A DNA stretch of 64,000 bases from Anodontia alba (taxonomy: Eukaryota > Mollusca > Bivalvia > Lucinida > Lucinidae). Location of the stretch: the NCBI GenBank assembly GCA_964016985.1, contig OZ024835.1, forward strand, positions 63,386,828 through 63,450,827. Reading direction: 5' to 3'. Below are positions 37,806 through 49,039 of the stretch, one piece after another. Each line of letters starts with the position of its first letter. Position 1 is the stretch's first letter. A program made the position numbers and the translations under genes. Under the pieces are notes generated by a model, which ran no database searches, was not told the origin of the DNA, and worked only from the letters and a program-made list of their open reading frames with translations.

Positions 37806-38080
37806 ACTATCCGCGGACGCCTGATTACACCCTTTATTCTGGGGTCCGTCTGTTGGGCTGAACAATCTAATTCGTCATTCGTTTACGGATTTATGAGTTT
37901 GGATTATGGCTTAGGTACCATGACCGCAACTACTTTTATGAGACGCTAAACCCCAATATTGATACTGTGTGCTGTTCTATCCAATGAGTTGCGGGTCACC
38001 GCCATCTCAATTTAAGGGATGTCTAGTTTATTTCATTTTAATTTTTTTTACCTACATGCTTGTATGTGTATTAAATGTAA

Positions 38081-38142
38081 ATGTAGTGTAGACCCTGATC
38101 AGACGTCGCATTCTGTGGTTTCTGATCTGGGTCTACACTGCC
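38081..38142. repeat. HA hairpin
   Basis: GTAGTGTAGACCCTGATCAG / CTGATCTGGGTCTACACTGC. Confidence 0.65.
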
Positions 38143-38167
38143 TACTAAGGTCCCTTTTATGATACGC

Positions 38168-38485
38168 TAGGCATGATTGATTGAGTTGAGGTTTAACGAC
38201 ACGTCAGCCCTTGCGGGTCATTTTGTGTCGTCTCCCAGAGAAAGGGAGAAAAGACAAAGAAGAGATAGTAGAGGAGATGAAAGAGAGGGACAGGGAAGAA
38301 AGAGAAACAGGAATGAAAGCGAAGAAACAGAAGAAATATAAACACGCTCCTCTACCCTTACCTGCTACAAGGATAGTAGGCCTTGCCCAACTGTAAGCCA
38401 ATCTCAGTTGAAGGCATCGGTGACGTAAGATACATGGCACCTTCGCCACACCCGACCAACCCGATTCTCTAGGCATAAAAGGATT
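38168..38485. repeat. Possible SINE-like or other dispersed unit
   Basis: GATTGAGTTGAGGTTTAACG and CACGTCAGCCCTTGCGGGTC open it, then a purine-rich block and TGAAGGCATCGGTGACGTAA. It has the single-block look of a dispersed repeat but no second copy here. Confidence 0.3.
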
Positions 38486-38605
38486 ACTCCATTCATGCCA
38501 AGTGTGCTCTCCTACCCAATTCTTTGGCCAGCTTCATCTCAATTTAAGGGATGTCTAGCTTATTTTATTTTTATGTTTTACAAACATGCTTGTATTTGTA
38601 ATTAA

Positions 38606-38670
38606 CGTAAATAAGTGTAGACCCTGATCAAACGCCGCGTTTGGTCTGGGTCATCACCGTTTACTAATGC
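38606..38670. repeat. HA hairpin, decayed
   Basis: AAGTGTAGACCCTGATCAAA / TTTGGTCTGGGTCATCACCG. Confidence 0.5.
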
Positions 38671-39030
38671 CCCTTTTAAGGGACTGTAGGCATAGATGAG
38701 TTTATTGAAATTCAGGAAATCAAGAGTTCAATCATTTGTTTAAATGTGTGTTCAAAGAAGACATTTCATTTGACTATAATTTCACATTTAGAACCAGTTT
38801 ATTGCTTTTCCACTTGACTAAATGATAAATTTTCGAACTGGTTATATTTTCGTTACATGATTGCGTAATAAAATAAGGAAAAAGTGCTTTTATGGCATTC
38901 AGTCGAAAAATCTGACTTTCGTATCTGACTAAATTAATCAAACTAACTGACTAAGCTTTTGTGGGCAATTCTTTGCTTTCTGTGGGTAGACTTAATGAGC
39001 CGTAACGAACGAAAAGGAACCTTCGGCCAT

Positions 39031-39205
39031 GTGCGCCCAGCGAAGATTCAGATTAGACTGCGCATTCGCGCAGTCTGATCAGAATCTTCACTTGGCGCAT
39101 TTAGGATAGCCAAGGATGCAAAGTTTCTTTGTGCGGACAACGAAGACTCTGATCAGGCTACGCGAATGCGCAGGTTGATTTGAGTCTTCGTTGGGCGAAC
39201 ATGTC
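39031..39205. repeat. Two HD hairpins
   Basis: 39031-39100: GCGCCCAGCGAAGATTCAGA / TCAGAATCTTCACTTGGCGC around AGACTGCGCATTCGCGCAGTC. 39130-39203: GTGCGGACAACGAAGACTCT / TGAGTCTTCGTTGGGCG. Confidence 0.75.
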
Positions 39206-39399
39206 AGAAGACACATTTTCTAATGTTGATACTCAAATCTGGATTCAGTTGGTTGGCAATGCTATTGCGTCACGAACATGCACATTGGCTTTGATCAGAG
39301 TCTTCACTGTTTTGCCATTATATTAGCAACATGAAGTATAAGCAATTACGGTACTTCTATATTCGCCTTTAAAGCGCTCAGCCTTACGGGCAAAGTTTT

Positions 39400-39735
39400 C
39401 AGCAGACGACATTTTAATATGTTTTTGTTATAATTCCCAGAAATATTGGTTTGATATTCTATGCAAATAGTCTCTTGAGGAGACAATTTGCATGGAGTTT
39501 AAAGACCTTATTGCTGGAACAACTGATATTTCATGCAAATAGTTTCTTGAGGGGAAAATTTGCATGGAGTTTAAAGACCTTATTGTTGAAACAACTGATA
39601 TTTCATGCAAATAGTCTCTCGAGGGGAAAATTTGCATGGAGTTTAGAGACCTTATTGTTGAAAGAACTGATATTACATACAAATAGTCTCTTGATTGGAT
39701 AATTTGCATAGAAATTAAAGACGTGATTTTTGGAA
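39400..39735. repeat. HC element with its arm amplified in tandem
   Basis: TTTCAGCAGACGACATTTTA starts it. CATGCAAATAGT.TCTTGAGG followed by ATTTGCATGGAGTTTAAAGA then recurs three to four times at about 76 bp, so both strands keep an open frame. Confidence 0.75.
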
Positions 39736-39919
39736 ACAGCTATAAAAATATCACTTTTTGTCAAATAAATTTTCACAGAAGTTGGAAAAGAGTTTAAACT
39801 GAATAAAGGACTCTATTTGACTAGAATGATGAAAGAGCTCATTGTATATACAGCAAAAATCCGCTATTACGTCCACTCCAAATTTAGACCACTCCACTAT
39901 GAAAACCAGCTTTGGTCAT

Positions 39920-40090
39920 ATGTTTTTCAAGGTTTCCGACAAAACGGCATATGCAAACAATGTAGATCCAGATCAGACTGCTACTTAGGATCAGGGTCTA
40001 CACTGTTTGTCATTCCACTAAATATTTTTGAAAAACAACTGCATAAATGCCAAACTTTGGCCAAACAAGTATGAAATTAAGTGATCGAAA
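39920..40090. mobile_element. HA-variant element
   Basis: ACGGCATATGCAAACAATGT, hairpin arms TAGATCCAGATCAGACTG / GATCAGGGTCTACACTGTTT, AAAAACAACTGCATAAATGC. Same flanks as 6228-6440. Confidence 0.65.
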
Positions 40091-40152
40091 TTTCAGGACA
40101 TTTACTGTATTCTATTTTTCAATATAAGGACCACCCCACTAATAAGACTCGT

Positions 40153-40330
40153 TTAACCTTTACCACTCTCTGGGCATTTTCAGCAGACGGCAAATTGATG
40201 ATATTTTTCTTATTTTTCCCAGAAAACAGGATTTGACATTTCAAATGTCAAATCCTGTTTTCTTAGAAAAATAAGAAAAATATTTCAAAATGTTGTCTGC
40301 AGAAAATTTTACCAGAGTGCTAAGCGTTAA
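40153..40330. mobile_element. HC element with TTAA at both ends
   Basis: TTAACCTTTACCACTCTCTG / CAGAGTGCTAAGCGTTAA. Arms AGAAAACAGGATTTGACATT / AATGTCAAATCCTGTTTTCT meet almost without a loop. Confidence 0.8.
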
Positions 40331-41028
40331 GATAGTCCCATAAGTGGTTTTAATAGTGGAATTTAACTTTTTGGGGGCATTCATAAGATAAAGATACATG
40401 TAAGTTTAAGTTGGCTATACAGTGTTTACACTTAACATTCCTATACCTTAACTTCTTACTATACCTGTCCTAGAATTTGAACAATAAAAATCAAAAAGGA
40501 TTGCCTTTGGAAACAAAAACCCCAAAAAATCGAAAAAAAAAACACACAAAAAAAAAAAAAAAAACAACAGAAAATCGGAGACTTGGTTAAGTGAGTCTCT
40601 TCATAGGCAACACTGCAGTTTGTGAGTCTGCATACGCCCCCTAGCGCTGGCTTAAGCGGCATTCGATTTTCAAAATAACCAGGATGGGCTCAATAATCCC
40701 AAAGGAAATAAAATATAACCTGCACTATGATGATGTACGGGGAGGCTTTTTACGGCCGCGACACGGCACAATACCAACTACAGTAGAGTAAAACAAGACA
40801 AAATATTTAGACTTAAACGTCTAAGTACCGGCGCAAATTTTGTCCATGTTTACATAGCGATACGGGACAAAGTTATGCTAAAGTTCAATAAATTTTCAAT
40901 GTAATAGGTAAAAAAAGAACAATAATGTGATTCTTTAGTGTTTGCTTTTATTAAGCTTTATGAAAATTCTTGATTGAAATGAAAATAAAATAGACATTAA
41001 TCTGCTTATAACACAGTTTGTTTTAAGA

Positions 41029-41085
41029 TTTTTTTATATTTGCCGGGATCGTCACAAACCGATGTTCCGGCAAATATAAAACGTC
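41029..41085. repeat. Short hairpin
   Basis: TTATATTTGCCGGGATCG / GTTCCGGCAAATATAA. Confidence 0.5.
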
Positions 41086-41274
41086 CTTGGTGAGCTAATC
41101 GAATAGTCAACCATAATTATGTAAAAATCCAAAGCTATATTAAGAGACCGGCGCGATTCGCGTGCCAGTCAAAAAAAGTAAAAAAGAATAGCCTTTGGAA
41201 ACAAAAAAACACACAAAATCAAGAAAATCGGAGACTCGGTTTGATTGACAAGTCTGTTTACTACTGGATGAATG

Positions 41275-41345
41275 GTAAACAGTGCAGACACAGATCAGAC
41301 CCCGCAGAAAGCGGCTTCTCATTTGTGTCAACACTGTTTACTTAT
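41275..41345. repeat. HA hairpin
   Basis: GTAAACAGTGCAGACACAGA / ATTTGTGTCAACACTGTTTA. Confidence 0.6.
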
Positions 41346-41399
41346 GCCTGTCGGTCTGAATTTTTAGTGTGTATACGGTAGTTTTTAGGGGCGGTGCCA

Positions 41400-43190
41400 A
41401 ATCTCCATCATATTTAACATACATGTACAACATTTCGACAATCCCTTTCCTGTAACTACCAACTTTATAACTACATGTACCTAACAAATAGTTCCCTGCT
41501 ATTCTGCATTCTAACATACAAGCCGTACACATTTTGATGCATATAAATAGCGAATAAATAAACAAGACCAAAGAAAGCTTCAAACTTTTGAAGAAATAAG
41601 ATTTTAATCATTTTTAGTACAATATCGGCGGGCGAATATGAATACTCCAGTTAAACGCGCCAAATCTATAGCGTTGGGTAAAAAGAGTAACCCGAGCTAC
41701 TGCCCTACGCTGAAAAGGTCTACCGAAAAAGGACTATTGGATACCGGAAAAGGACTTAATTCGATACACAAAGATTGGGTACAATATAAATATAATACGA
41801 TAGACTGCGTGTATAGCAGTTAACCCAATCACGGCTAATAACTTTGCTTTCCACTTCGGTTGCACGCCAGCGGGTCGGGCCTCATACTCTACGACGTCTC
41901 CGGCCTGAAGACTTTTAAGTAAGTTGGTTGGTGCCTGATGCTCTGGCTCTGGTCGGGCCCACCGGACTCCAGCTGTTGGTTTTCTTTTGCTTCAGCATTT
42001 CAGTTATTTCTTGTTGTCGAGTCCTCCTTGTTGTTTCATCTCTTTATTCGTTTAATTTTTATGTTCTCGGAAATGTTGCACTGATGAGTTAGAAGCCTTC
42101 CACGTGGACCGAACATATTCTTGTGTATACCACGGCAAAACTAAGGGCCAGGGGTGTGGCCACGTAAAATCGATTTAAGTCACCAGTAAGGTTTTTACTG
42201 ACCGTTCCAAGGCGGTGCCTCTGCTGTGGTTTACTATTTCTGTCATTGTATGTCTTTACATGTAAGTCCTGATAAAATTTTTATTTTGGATAGCCGTTTG
42301 GCTATTTGTTTTAAAGAAACTGTCCTTTTGGCTTTCTGCTTGTAGTGTTTTGATTGTTTGTGGTGCCGTTGCTTAAAGTGCGTCCTTCTTTCCCTTTGGT
42401 ACCTTGGACGGCAGATGTTAGGTAAATGTATCGATTCCTGATCAATACCTTCCTTTCTATTTATAAATGTGATATTACAATTTACATGTGACTTCTTTTA
42501 CACTGAAAAGAACACTGTTTTAAAAACGCTTTGTCTTGTCCCAGTTAATTTCATTAAAATGTTATCTATACTAAGTCACCAAATCTGCAACATGGTAAAA
42601 AAATCTTAAACATCAGTGGAACATGCCTGGCTTTCTGCACTCAGATTACCTTTTACAAATAAATTTGTCTTCTGTTTATGCATGGCTTCTTTTATTCTTA
42701 TTCTTTTATTATTATTATTTCAGTGTAAATCCCAATTAGTTTTATAGGCCTATAGAATTTCAGGAAATCTCCCCCATCAGCACTCTCAGTGCTTTGATTG
42801 TTAGTCTATTCATGAACAGCAACTTAATTTGCAACATTGCTATTGCCAATTCGTCATTGTGACAAAAATAAACTCGACAATGCAGATTAATTGATTAACA
42901 GGTGGTAACGCAAGTTACATGGTAAATAAATCAGGGAATTATAAAACAGTACATATGCCATTTTGATCTACATTTAATGATACGATTTCCAGTTTTTATT
43001 TTCAAAAACATTTTTCAAAAACACGGGCGTATAGCAAGTAGAATTTTGTTGTACATCTTTAGAAAACAGTTAGACAAAGATAAAAAAGGAAAACATGAAA
43101 GAAAAAGACATTCTTTCAAGAAGAATTTGCAAAGAGAGTTTCCTATTACTGACGAGTAGATAACTCAGCCTGCATTTGCCAAAAGATGTC
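41400..43190. other. Repeat-poor region, no gene recognised
   Basis: The 41.6-42.5 kb part has more G and C and mixed composition (CGGTTGCACGCCAGCGGGTC, GGTACCTTGGACGGCAGATG), unlike the hairpin families. It could hold an untranslated exon or an old element. A 61-codon ORF at 41638 and a 60-codon ORF at 42977 show no motif and cannot be separated from chance. Confidence 0.35.
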
Positions 43191-43199
43191 TTCGGGGAA

Positions 43200-43280
43200 T
43201 GGGTGGACATAGAATGCTCAGATCAGACCGCTTCTGCACAGATTGCGCAGTCTGGTCTGAGCATTCGCTGCGCACATACT
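43200..43280. repeat. HD hairpin
   Basis: GAATGCTCAGATCAGACCGC / GTCTGGTCTGAGCATTCGC. Confidence 0.7.
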
Positions 43281-43420
43281 GAATTACTAGTACTGTGGAA
43301 TGTATCAAGAAAGGTCATAATCAGAATGTGTTGATGCGCATCACGATCTTAATTAGTGCATTTCGCATATGCCCAAATGTCCCTGACCTGCCCCTTGCGG
43401 AAAGGTGATTTCGGGGAATA

Positions 43421-43488
43421 TGCGGACAGGGAAGTCCGAGATCAGACTGCGCTGGTGCGCAGTCTGATCTCGGACTTCGCTGTCCGTT
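43421..43488. repeat. HD hairpin, near perfect
   Basis: CGGACAGGGAAGTCCGAGAT / ATCTCGGACTTCGCTGTCCG around CAGACTGCGCTGGTGCGCAGTC. Confidence 0.8.
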
Positions 43489-43649
43489 TACAGAATCATT
43501 GAACACGGTAGATATCGAAATGCATGTACATTTTGCATAATCAAAGCACTGACAACACTGATAGGTCACTTGTCTCTGAATGTAGGCTGGGAAAATGATC
43601 CTGAACTAGGACTTAAGCTGGTTTCGTTCAAACGTTAACTGTCTGTAAC

Positions 43650-43692
43650 TTTTACAAACAGTGCAGACGCAGCGTTCTGCACTGTTTGCCAT
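43650..43692. repeat. HA hairpin, short
   Basis: CAAACAGTGCAGACGC / GCGTTCTGCACTGTTTG; the GATCAG segments are deleted. Confidence 0.6.
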
Positions 43693-44057
43693 TGTCCCAA
43701 ATGTTCCAGTCCAGGTTTTACAGATCATCCTCAATCAACAGGACTCTGACGTCACAGTGACAAGAATAGCGCGGCTATAAATAACCGTTACCAGGATTTC
43801 GTATAAATGCGTTTTGATAACATTGGTCAATGATAATCACGTGGACAACTACCTCAAGGAAATTTTGGCGTTTGTATACTATGGCTCGATTGGAAACAAT
43901 CGACCCAGAAATGAGTCGTGTCAGGCTGAGCAGCATTTTTGGTTAATCTTGATATTTACTGTTGACATAAGACCCGAAGCCACCTTTACCAATGGCAAGG
44001 CTCACCTACCTTTTGTGACAGAGAGACCTGCGAAAACAGTGTAGATCCAGATCAGAT

Positions 44058-44150
44058 CATTGTTGTTGTTGTTGTTGTTGTTGTTTATCATTCGTATTTT
44101 TAATAATTATTAATGATTTATTATTATTATTATCATTATTGTTGTTAAAG
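44058..44150. repeat. (TTG)n and (TTA)n microsatellites
   Basis: About ten TTG units, then TTA/ATT units, placed where the right arm of an HA copy (GTGTAGATCCAGATCAGATC at 44039) would start. Confidence 0.85.
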
Positions 44151-44215
44151 CTGACAGCGATGGCCCAGATCAGACTGCGCATTCGCGCAGTCTGATCTGG
44201 GCCTTCGCTGTCCGC
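44151..44215. repeat. HD hairpin, near perfect
   Basis: GACAGCGATGGCCCAGATCA / TGATCTGGGCCTTCGCTGTC around GACTGCGCATTCGCGCAGTC. Confidence 0.82.
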
Positions 44216-44518
44216 ACATTCTTCCAAGGCATATTTTCGCATGGCGCGGCCGATCTTAGATCGTGTACCTGTATATAATAAAATCTGGCCTGGTCATGCT
44301 TTCGCGGAGACACAAGCTGACCTGAGACTATTGTTTGTATCCGTCGAAACCTTCCATTCTGGTACCCGGCCGAATTTTAGTTTCCTGTACGGTATGAAAC
44401 TCGCTGCAGGAAAAAGGAGATTTTCAATCGGTATTGTAATGATCAGCGAACAGTCAGAGTTGCATGCTTGCTCAGCTCTACACTCTGATCAAGGAGTTCG
44501 CTGTTCACCCTACGTATA

Positions 44519-44838
44519 CAGTAAAACTTCAATGACTCGAACACCGATGACTCGGCTGATTCGAACTCGTTTTTGAGTCCCCAGGAAAATTCTTCCTATA
44601 GCTTAAGAAAACAAATATTTAGGAGAATTTTTAGGGTATGTTCTTATTTTGTCACACAAATGTATGTATATAGTACATACGAGGCGATTCAAATGAGTAC
44701 TCTCAACATTCCATTTTTATAGAAACTCGAAAATTACGCCCGTTTGTCTTCCGACCGTGCGCTATGAATAACCCTCAGTCGCGTGAACTACCCATATTAG
44801 GAACAAATTTCCATGTTCGAACCATTGACATTCGACTG
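44519..44838. mobile_element. PG element, TA-flanked
   Basis: CAGTAAAACTTCAATGACTC at left, AACCATTGACATTCGACTG at right, TA outside both. Inside, CGAACTCGTTTTTGAGTCCC and CAAATATTTAGGAG as at 5706. Confidence 0.65.
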
Positions 44839-45385
44839 TATTGGGATATTGTGGAATATTTATAGGGAATAGCGAAGATCCTAAGCAGGCTGTCGCCCTG
44901 AATCCCTGAGCTGGGCCCTGAGGCTAGATCCCCACCGTTGGAAGAATAGAAAACGTTGGATTTCCTGCGATACACCCGACATACCTGAGAATGTTTTTAT
45001 TCTCAACTTAAGCAGCTAATTGGCCACAACCCAACGTTTCGGTAAACCACAGCGCGCGCGGCTCAGGTGCTCACACACATATGAGATATTAATAAAATCT
45101 GGCATCGATAGAAATCTTCAGGGAATATTCATGCAGGCAGTGTTTTGATCAGTTCGTAAATTCCCAATTTCTGATAAGTATTTATGAAGGTTGGCAGTTA
45201 GTGCGCAAGCTGTTTCGCTAAAGGATGTCTTAGTTTCGATATATCTCTTCATTAAGATCTATGAAGGAAATATGCTGGTAGAAAAAATATATCATTGTTG
45301 CTCATCTGTTTCGAAATTAAATGATAGGTGAAAGCGAGGGAAATAAGTAAATAGATGAAAGAAAAAAAATAGCAAAATTGGATAA

Positions 45386-45410
45386 CACGTGTGCAGATTA
45401 GCGTTATAAA
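45386..45410 (+). promoter_or_regulatory. Possible E-box and TATA-like sites upstream of the first Ig-gene exon
   Basis: A CACGTG palindrome at 45386-45391 and TATAAA at 45405-45410 lie about 365-390 bp before the ATG, in a stretch without recognisable repeats (about 45110-45773). Both motifs are short and could be chance; the position before a first coding exon is the only support. Confidence 0.2.
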
Positions 45411-45773
45411 TTGGAGCTGTCGATGTTCTTAGGAAATACACCAGTTTCTATGGAAATGCAAGTCTCTGACGTTACAGCCTATTTTCAACGTTTGTAAGGT
45501 GTCATTTTGCTAATTACATATTCGTCTGTGGAATACGCATAGCTACAGTGATTAAAGAGGAACTCTCATTAGAGATGGCTTGGAGAGGATTTTAGACAAT
45601 CTGTATTCACCATTGAAATCGGAATTCTGTCAGTCTTGCTTTTGTGATTACATCTTCGGATCTTTAAAATCGATTTGCTTTTTGTACAATGCCAAATAAG
45701 CAATATCTATAACAAACCATGAGATTACGAAATAATCTTTAAAATATCGAAATTTTGAAATTGAAGATTCTCC

Positions 45774-45909
45774 ATGCCTGTGAATGAGGCTATGGCGGAT
45801 ATTGAAACCGAGTATGATAAACGTTTTGATGACGTCGACGTTGAAAGCATTCTCGCACGTGTTGAACGGCGTCCTTTGACCTTCGTAAGAAAGCGCTGTT
45901 TATACCAAG
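45774..45909 (+). CDS. Probable first coding exon of an Ig-domain gene
   Basis: An ATG at 45774 opens 45 codons plus one base and ends at a strong donor, CAAG|GTAAGT. An in-frame TGA at 45762-45764 shows the frame cannot extend upstream; a second in-frame ATG at 45792 has a better context (GCTATGG). The peptide is charged and has no signal sequence (MPVNEAMADIETEYDKRFDD at its start, RRPLTFVRKRCLYQ at its end), so an intracellular product is expected. The phase-1 end joins exactly to the phase-1 Ig exon at 59688, making an Ala codon and keeping frame. I do not recognise the peptide. The link across 13.8 kb is an inference from phase, strand and lack of other candidates. Confidence 0.55.
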
Positions 45910-45942
45910 GTAAGTACCTGCCATCAATTACATAAAAATCTC

Positions 45943-46115
45943 ATAACGTCGTAAAAACGTTTCGACGTCGCGGCGACGTCATAATATTACGGCGACGTCA
46001 AAATGACGTTATCTTGAATATTTGCTGGGTATGCACCCACGCCGTCACAACAGGATCAACGCCACAATAACGTTCCGAGGTTGTTGCGACGTTGATACGA
46101 ACGTTACTGTGGAGT
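45943..46115. mobile_element. AC palindromic element, decayed
   Basis: AACGTCGTAAAAACGTTTCG, GGCGACGTCAAAATGACGTT, TTTGCTGGGTATGCACCCAC, then ACGTTCCGAGGTTGTTGCGA. It starts about 30 bp after the donor of the Ig-gene first exon. Confidence 0.55.
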
Positions 46116-46194
46116 TGTGACTGTGACTGTGACACGCCATAACTTCGGAGTTTGGGCCTTATGTTATGGAGGTACATGCTCGAAATTGAGAAAT

Positions 46195-46340
46195 TATATA
46201 GGGTTATTGCACTGGTATTGGTGAATATTTTTCCGCTTTGGGATATCGAAGGCGCGAGCTTGCGAGCGTCCGTAGATATCCCATCGAGGGAGAATATTCA
46301 CCAATATCAGTGTAATAACCCTTTTATTATATAGCATTAA
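46195..46340. repeat. Fold-back element, GGGTTATTGCACTG type
   Basis: ATATAGGGTTATTGCACTGG / CAGTGTAATAACCCTTTTAT; TATTGGTGAATATTTTTCC faces GAGAATATTCACCAATA. GGGATATC repeats near the loop. Confidence 0.75.
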
Positions 46341-46899
46341 ATATTTATTTCGTTTCCCGGTGTTTCTAACCTTTAAAACGCTGTTTGAATAACAAAAATG
46401 TGAATTCTACCAAAGTGCGTGACAAGGTTTGGAGCGACGTCACTGCATTACGACGTCATCAAAAGCAACGTAATGTAACGGTAATATAAGAAGGCATCCG
46501 AGTAGGTACGCTAGCTCCTCGGCTTTTATCGCAAATTTTAATCATTTAATTATTTAATATTTATAGCTATATAATAATCTTATTTATTAGTTTCTCCAGA
46601 ATAAATATGTGAAATATTCGATCACTGTGTATGTTGGGCGTATAATACGAACCTGACTAACATGCGAAATGCGAGCAATGTATCCCAAAACCACTCTGCA
46701 CAGCCTTGTGGTCCGGCCAGATCAGTTTTCTCTGTTCGATAATTACGCATTTGGCCGCCCGTGACTGTTGACGGTAAAAATGAACAGAAAATCGTACATG
46801 TTAAGTTTATGAAACGAATCCGAAGTTACATATCCTGAGAATTGATACACTAAATATATTAAAAATCTAAGAGAATTAACTATGGAAGGATATTACTGT

Positions 46900-47105
46900 A
46901 TTTAACTAAATATTCGGTTACATTAACTCCTTACCATATTTGTCCTAAATTCAATCATGATCATTTTATTACTTGTAGATGTGTAGATATTGCTGAATGA
47001 GTTGAAAACAGTGTAGACCCTGATCAGACGCCGCGATCTGCGGCGTCTGATCTGGGTCTACGCCGTTTGCTCAGACCTGTCGGTCTAATATTTTGGGTAA
47101 ATACT
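46900..47105. mobile_element. HA full-length element
   Basis: AACTCCTTACCATATTTGTC, hairpin 47004-47070 (GACGCCGCGATCTGCGGCGTC), AGACCTGTCGGTCTAATATT. Confidence 0.72.
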
Positions 47106-47139
47106 TAACTCACACTCAAAAGATAATTGCAGTTAAAAT

Positions 47140-47605
47140 ATGGCACCTTAAGTCCTTACCATACCTGTCCAAAAAAGAACCATTACGAAAACACGCCTAT
47201 TCAAATATATAGAAAATTTCACCTCCAAAAACTGAAAATTCCCTTTAAAAAAACTCTGATATTTTTCATATTTCTGCTCGAAACATAGATTGAGGGTACT
47301 CGTTAGAACCGCCTCGGTGAGGCGGTTCTAACGAGTACCCACAATCTATGTTTTTGAGCAAAAATAAGAAAAATAATGTATACCCCTGTAAACCCCAGTT
47401 TTACTATATAAAAAATGGGGTTTAAGGGGGTCAAAATTATATAGGCATGTTTTCGTGATGAAGTTCATTTACTACTTGTTGATGTGTCTGATTACAGTTG
47501 GATGGGTGGCAAACAGTGTAGACCCAGATCAGACGCCGCGTTCTGCGGCATCTGATCTGGGTCTACATTATTTGCTCAGGCCTGTCTGTCCAAATATTAG
47601 GATAA
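47140..47605. mobile_element. HA element split by an HB2 element
   Basis: CCTTAAGTCCTTACCATACC before 47182 and ACTACTTGTTGATGTGTCTG after 47462 join into HA order, followed by hairpin 47511-47578 and AGGCCTGTCTGTCCAAATAT. Confidence 0.7.
47183..47462 (+). mobile_element. HB2 element
   Basis: TTACGAAAACACGCCTATTC / TATAGGCATGTTTTCGTGA; hairpin CGTTAGAACCGCCTCGGTGAGGCGGTTCTAACG, among the most perfect in the window. Confidence 0.85.
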
Positions 47606-47945
47606 ATGGGAATATAAGTTAAATATCCTGTGTAATTCAGTAGTTAGGAGTGAAACTACCCATACAATCTCCGTAATAGTGAAAATATGCAAACAATTCA
47701 TGCAAATACGCAAACTTTGCATTTTCTCCATTCTGCCATCAGCAGTTCGTGGGCGGAATGATCTATTACACGAAACTGGCACTGCTGGTAATACAAGAGC
47801 TGTCACGTTACAGGTTTGCTCGCCTGAATTAGAGATATTTGTCAGTATAGCCCAAGCAAAAGTATCAAAATTTCTAACTTAAAATTTTCTAAGCGTAGCT
47901 CGCAGTGCGTGCAATATGTACAATCTATTCTCTATGCAAATAATA

Positions 47946-48455
47946 CAGGCTACTCTCGCTGTCTCAAATTGCAAGGAACCAAAATGTTCGATTTGAGATA
48001 GCAGTAGTGTTGAAATGTTAGAGATATACAGCAAACCCAACTAGTATTGCCTTTTAAATAGTTTGACTCAAGCGGAAGTTTGTGTTATCAATGTTTGAGA
48101 TAGCTATATAATGTCCTTTAAAATCAGTTAAGGATAGGTTCAATCGAAATAAGAAATATTTACTCTTTTTTTTCTTCTTCAAAAATGTCTTTTTCGAGCA
48201 GTTTTATATCCTCAGCATATTTTCTTAAATTATCTTACATTAACCCGTCTTGGTTACTAAGATTACAATTACATTTGATTCTCATTACCTCAAACATTGA
48301 TAACTGAAACTACTGCTAAGTCAAACTAAATAATGGGCAATATTGGTTTGGTTTGCTATATTTTGCTTACATTTCGACTTCTTTTATTTCAAACTGCTGT
48401 TATCTAAAATCAAATGTTCTTATCCCTTAAAATTTGAGATAATGAGAGTAGACTG
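47946..48455. mobile_element. PG-like element, longer form
   Basis: CAGGCTACTCTCGCTGTCTC / GATAATGAGAGTAGACTG; inner AACCCAACTAGTATTGCC / GGGCAATATTGGTTTGGTTT. About 510 bp, non-coding. TA at the left edge only. Confidence 0.55.
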
Positions 48456-48499
48456 TTTAGAAATTTAAAACTAACAGTAACTGGCACTGAATGTATGAT

Positions 48500-48580
48500 T
48501 GAAGAGCAAAGGCCCGGATGATACTTTGCGCATGCGCAAGATGATCTGAATCTGCGTTTATTTCGCTTGATGCGGTCCAT
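48500..48580. repeat. HD-type hairpin fragment
   Basis: AGAGCAAAGGCCCGGATGAT, CTTTGCGCATGCGCAAG, then TGATCTGAATCTGCG. It is the target into which the SINE-LINE unit inserted. Confidence 0.5.
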
Positions 48581-48600
48581 TGTTTGTGTTGAGGTTTTAT

Positions 48601-49039
48601 TTATTTATTTATTTTATTTAAACAATGTTTAAAGAGGATGACACAATTAGCTATAAATAACTATTCTACCTTGTGGTCCTCTAACTAAAATTTATATACA
48701 TATATACAACAAGACTTAACTAACAGCTAAGAAATTCATGGGATAAAAGTAGCTTGTAGCGAAGTGAATGCTTGTATAAAGTTTTTATCAAATAAAAGTG
48801 CTAACAGGTATGTGCAAGTGATTTAAAACCAAACATGGCACTGAATTATATCAAAGACAAATCTGTATGTTATCACAGTTTTTGTAAGTGCTTTAAGATT
48901 TGACGAGCGCATAAAACCAATATCTAAAACAATTATGCTAGGTCATAAAAGCTCTCAATTCAGTTACAACAACGGTTTCAGCGATAATTTTACACATGGT
49001 ATATCATTTAAAATCATAGTTAAAGACATTTTATAAGGG
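48601..49039 (-). repeat. LINE 3' untranslated region
   Basis: AT-rich sequence following the RT fragment's stop on the minus strand, ending in AAATAAAATAAATAAATAAA. Confidence 0.6.

Noticed and set aside
38211..38396. Lys/Glu-rich ORF resembling a coiled coil
   Set aside because: Low-complexity purine tract inside a dispersed repeat; both strands are open for the same reason.
44241..44576. 111-codon ORF starting MARPILDRV
   Set aside because: It begins at an HD hairpin flank and ends inside a PG element; no domain is visible.
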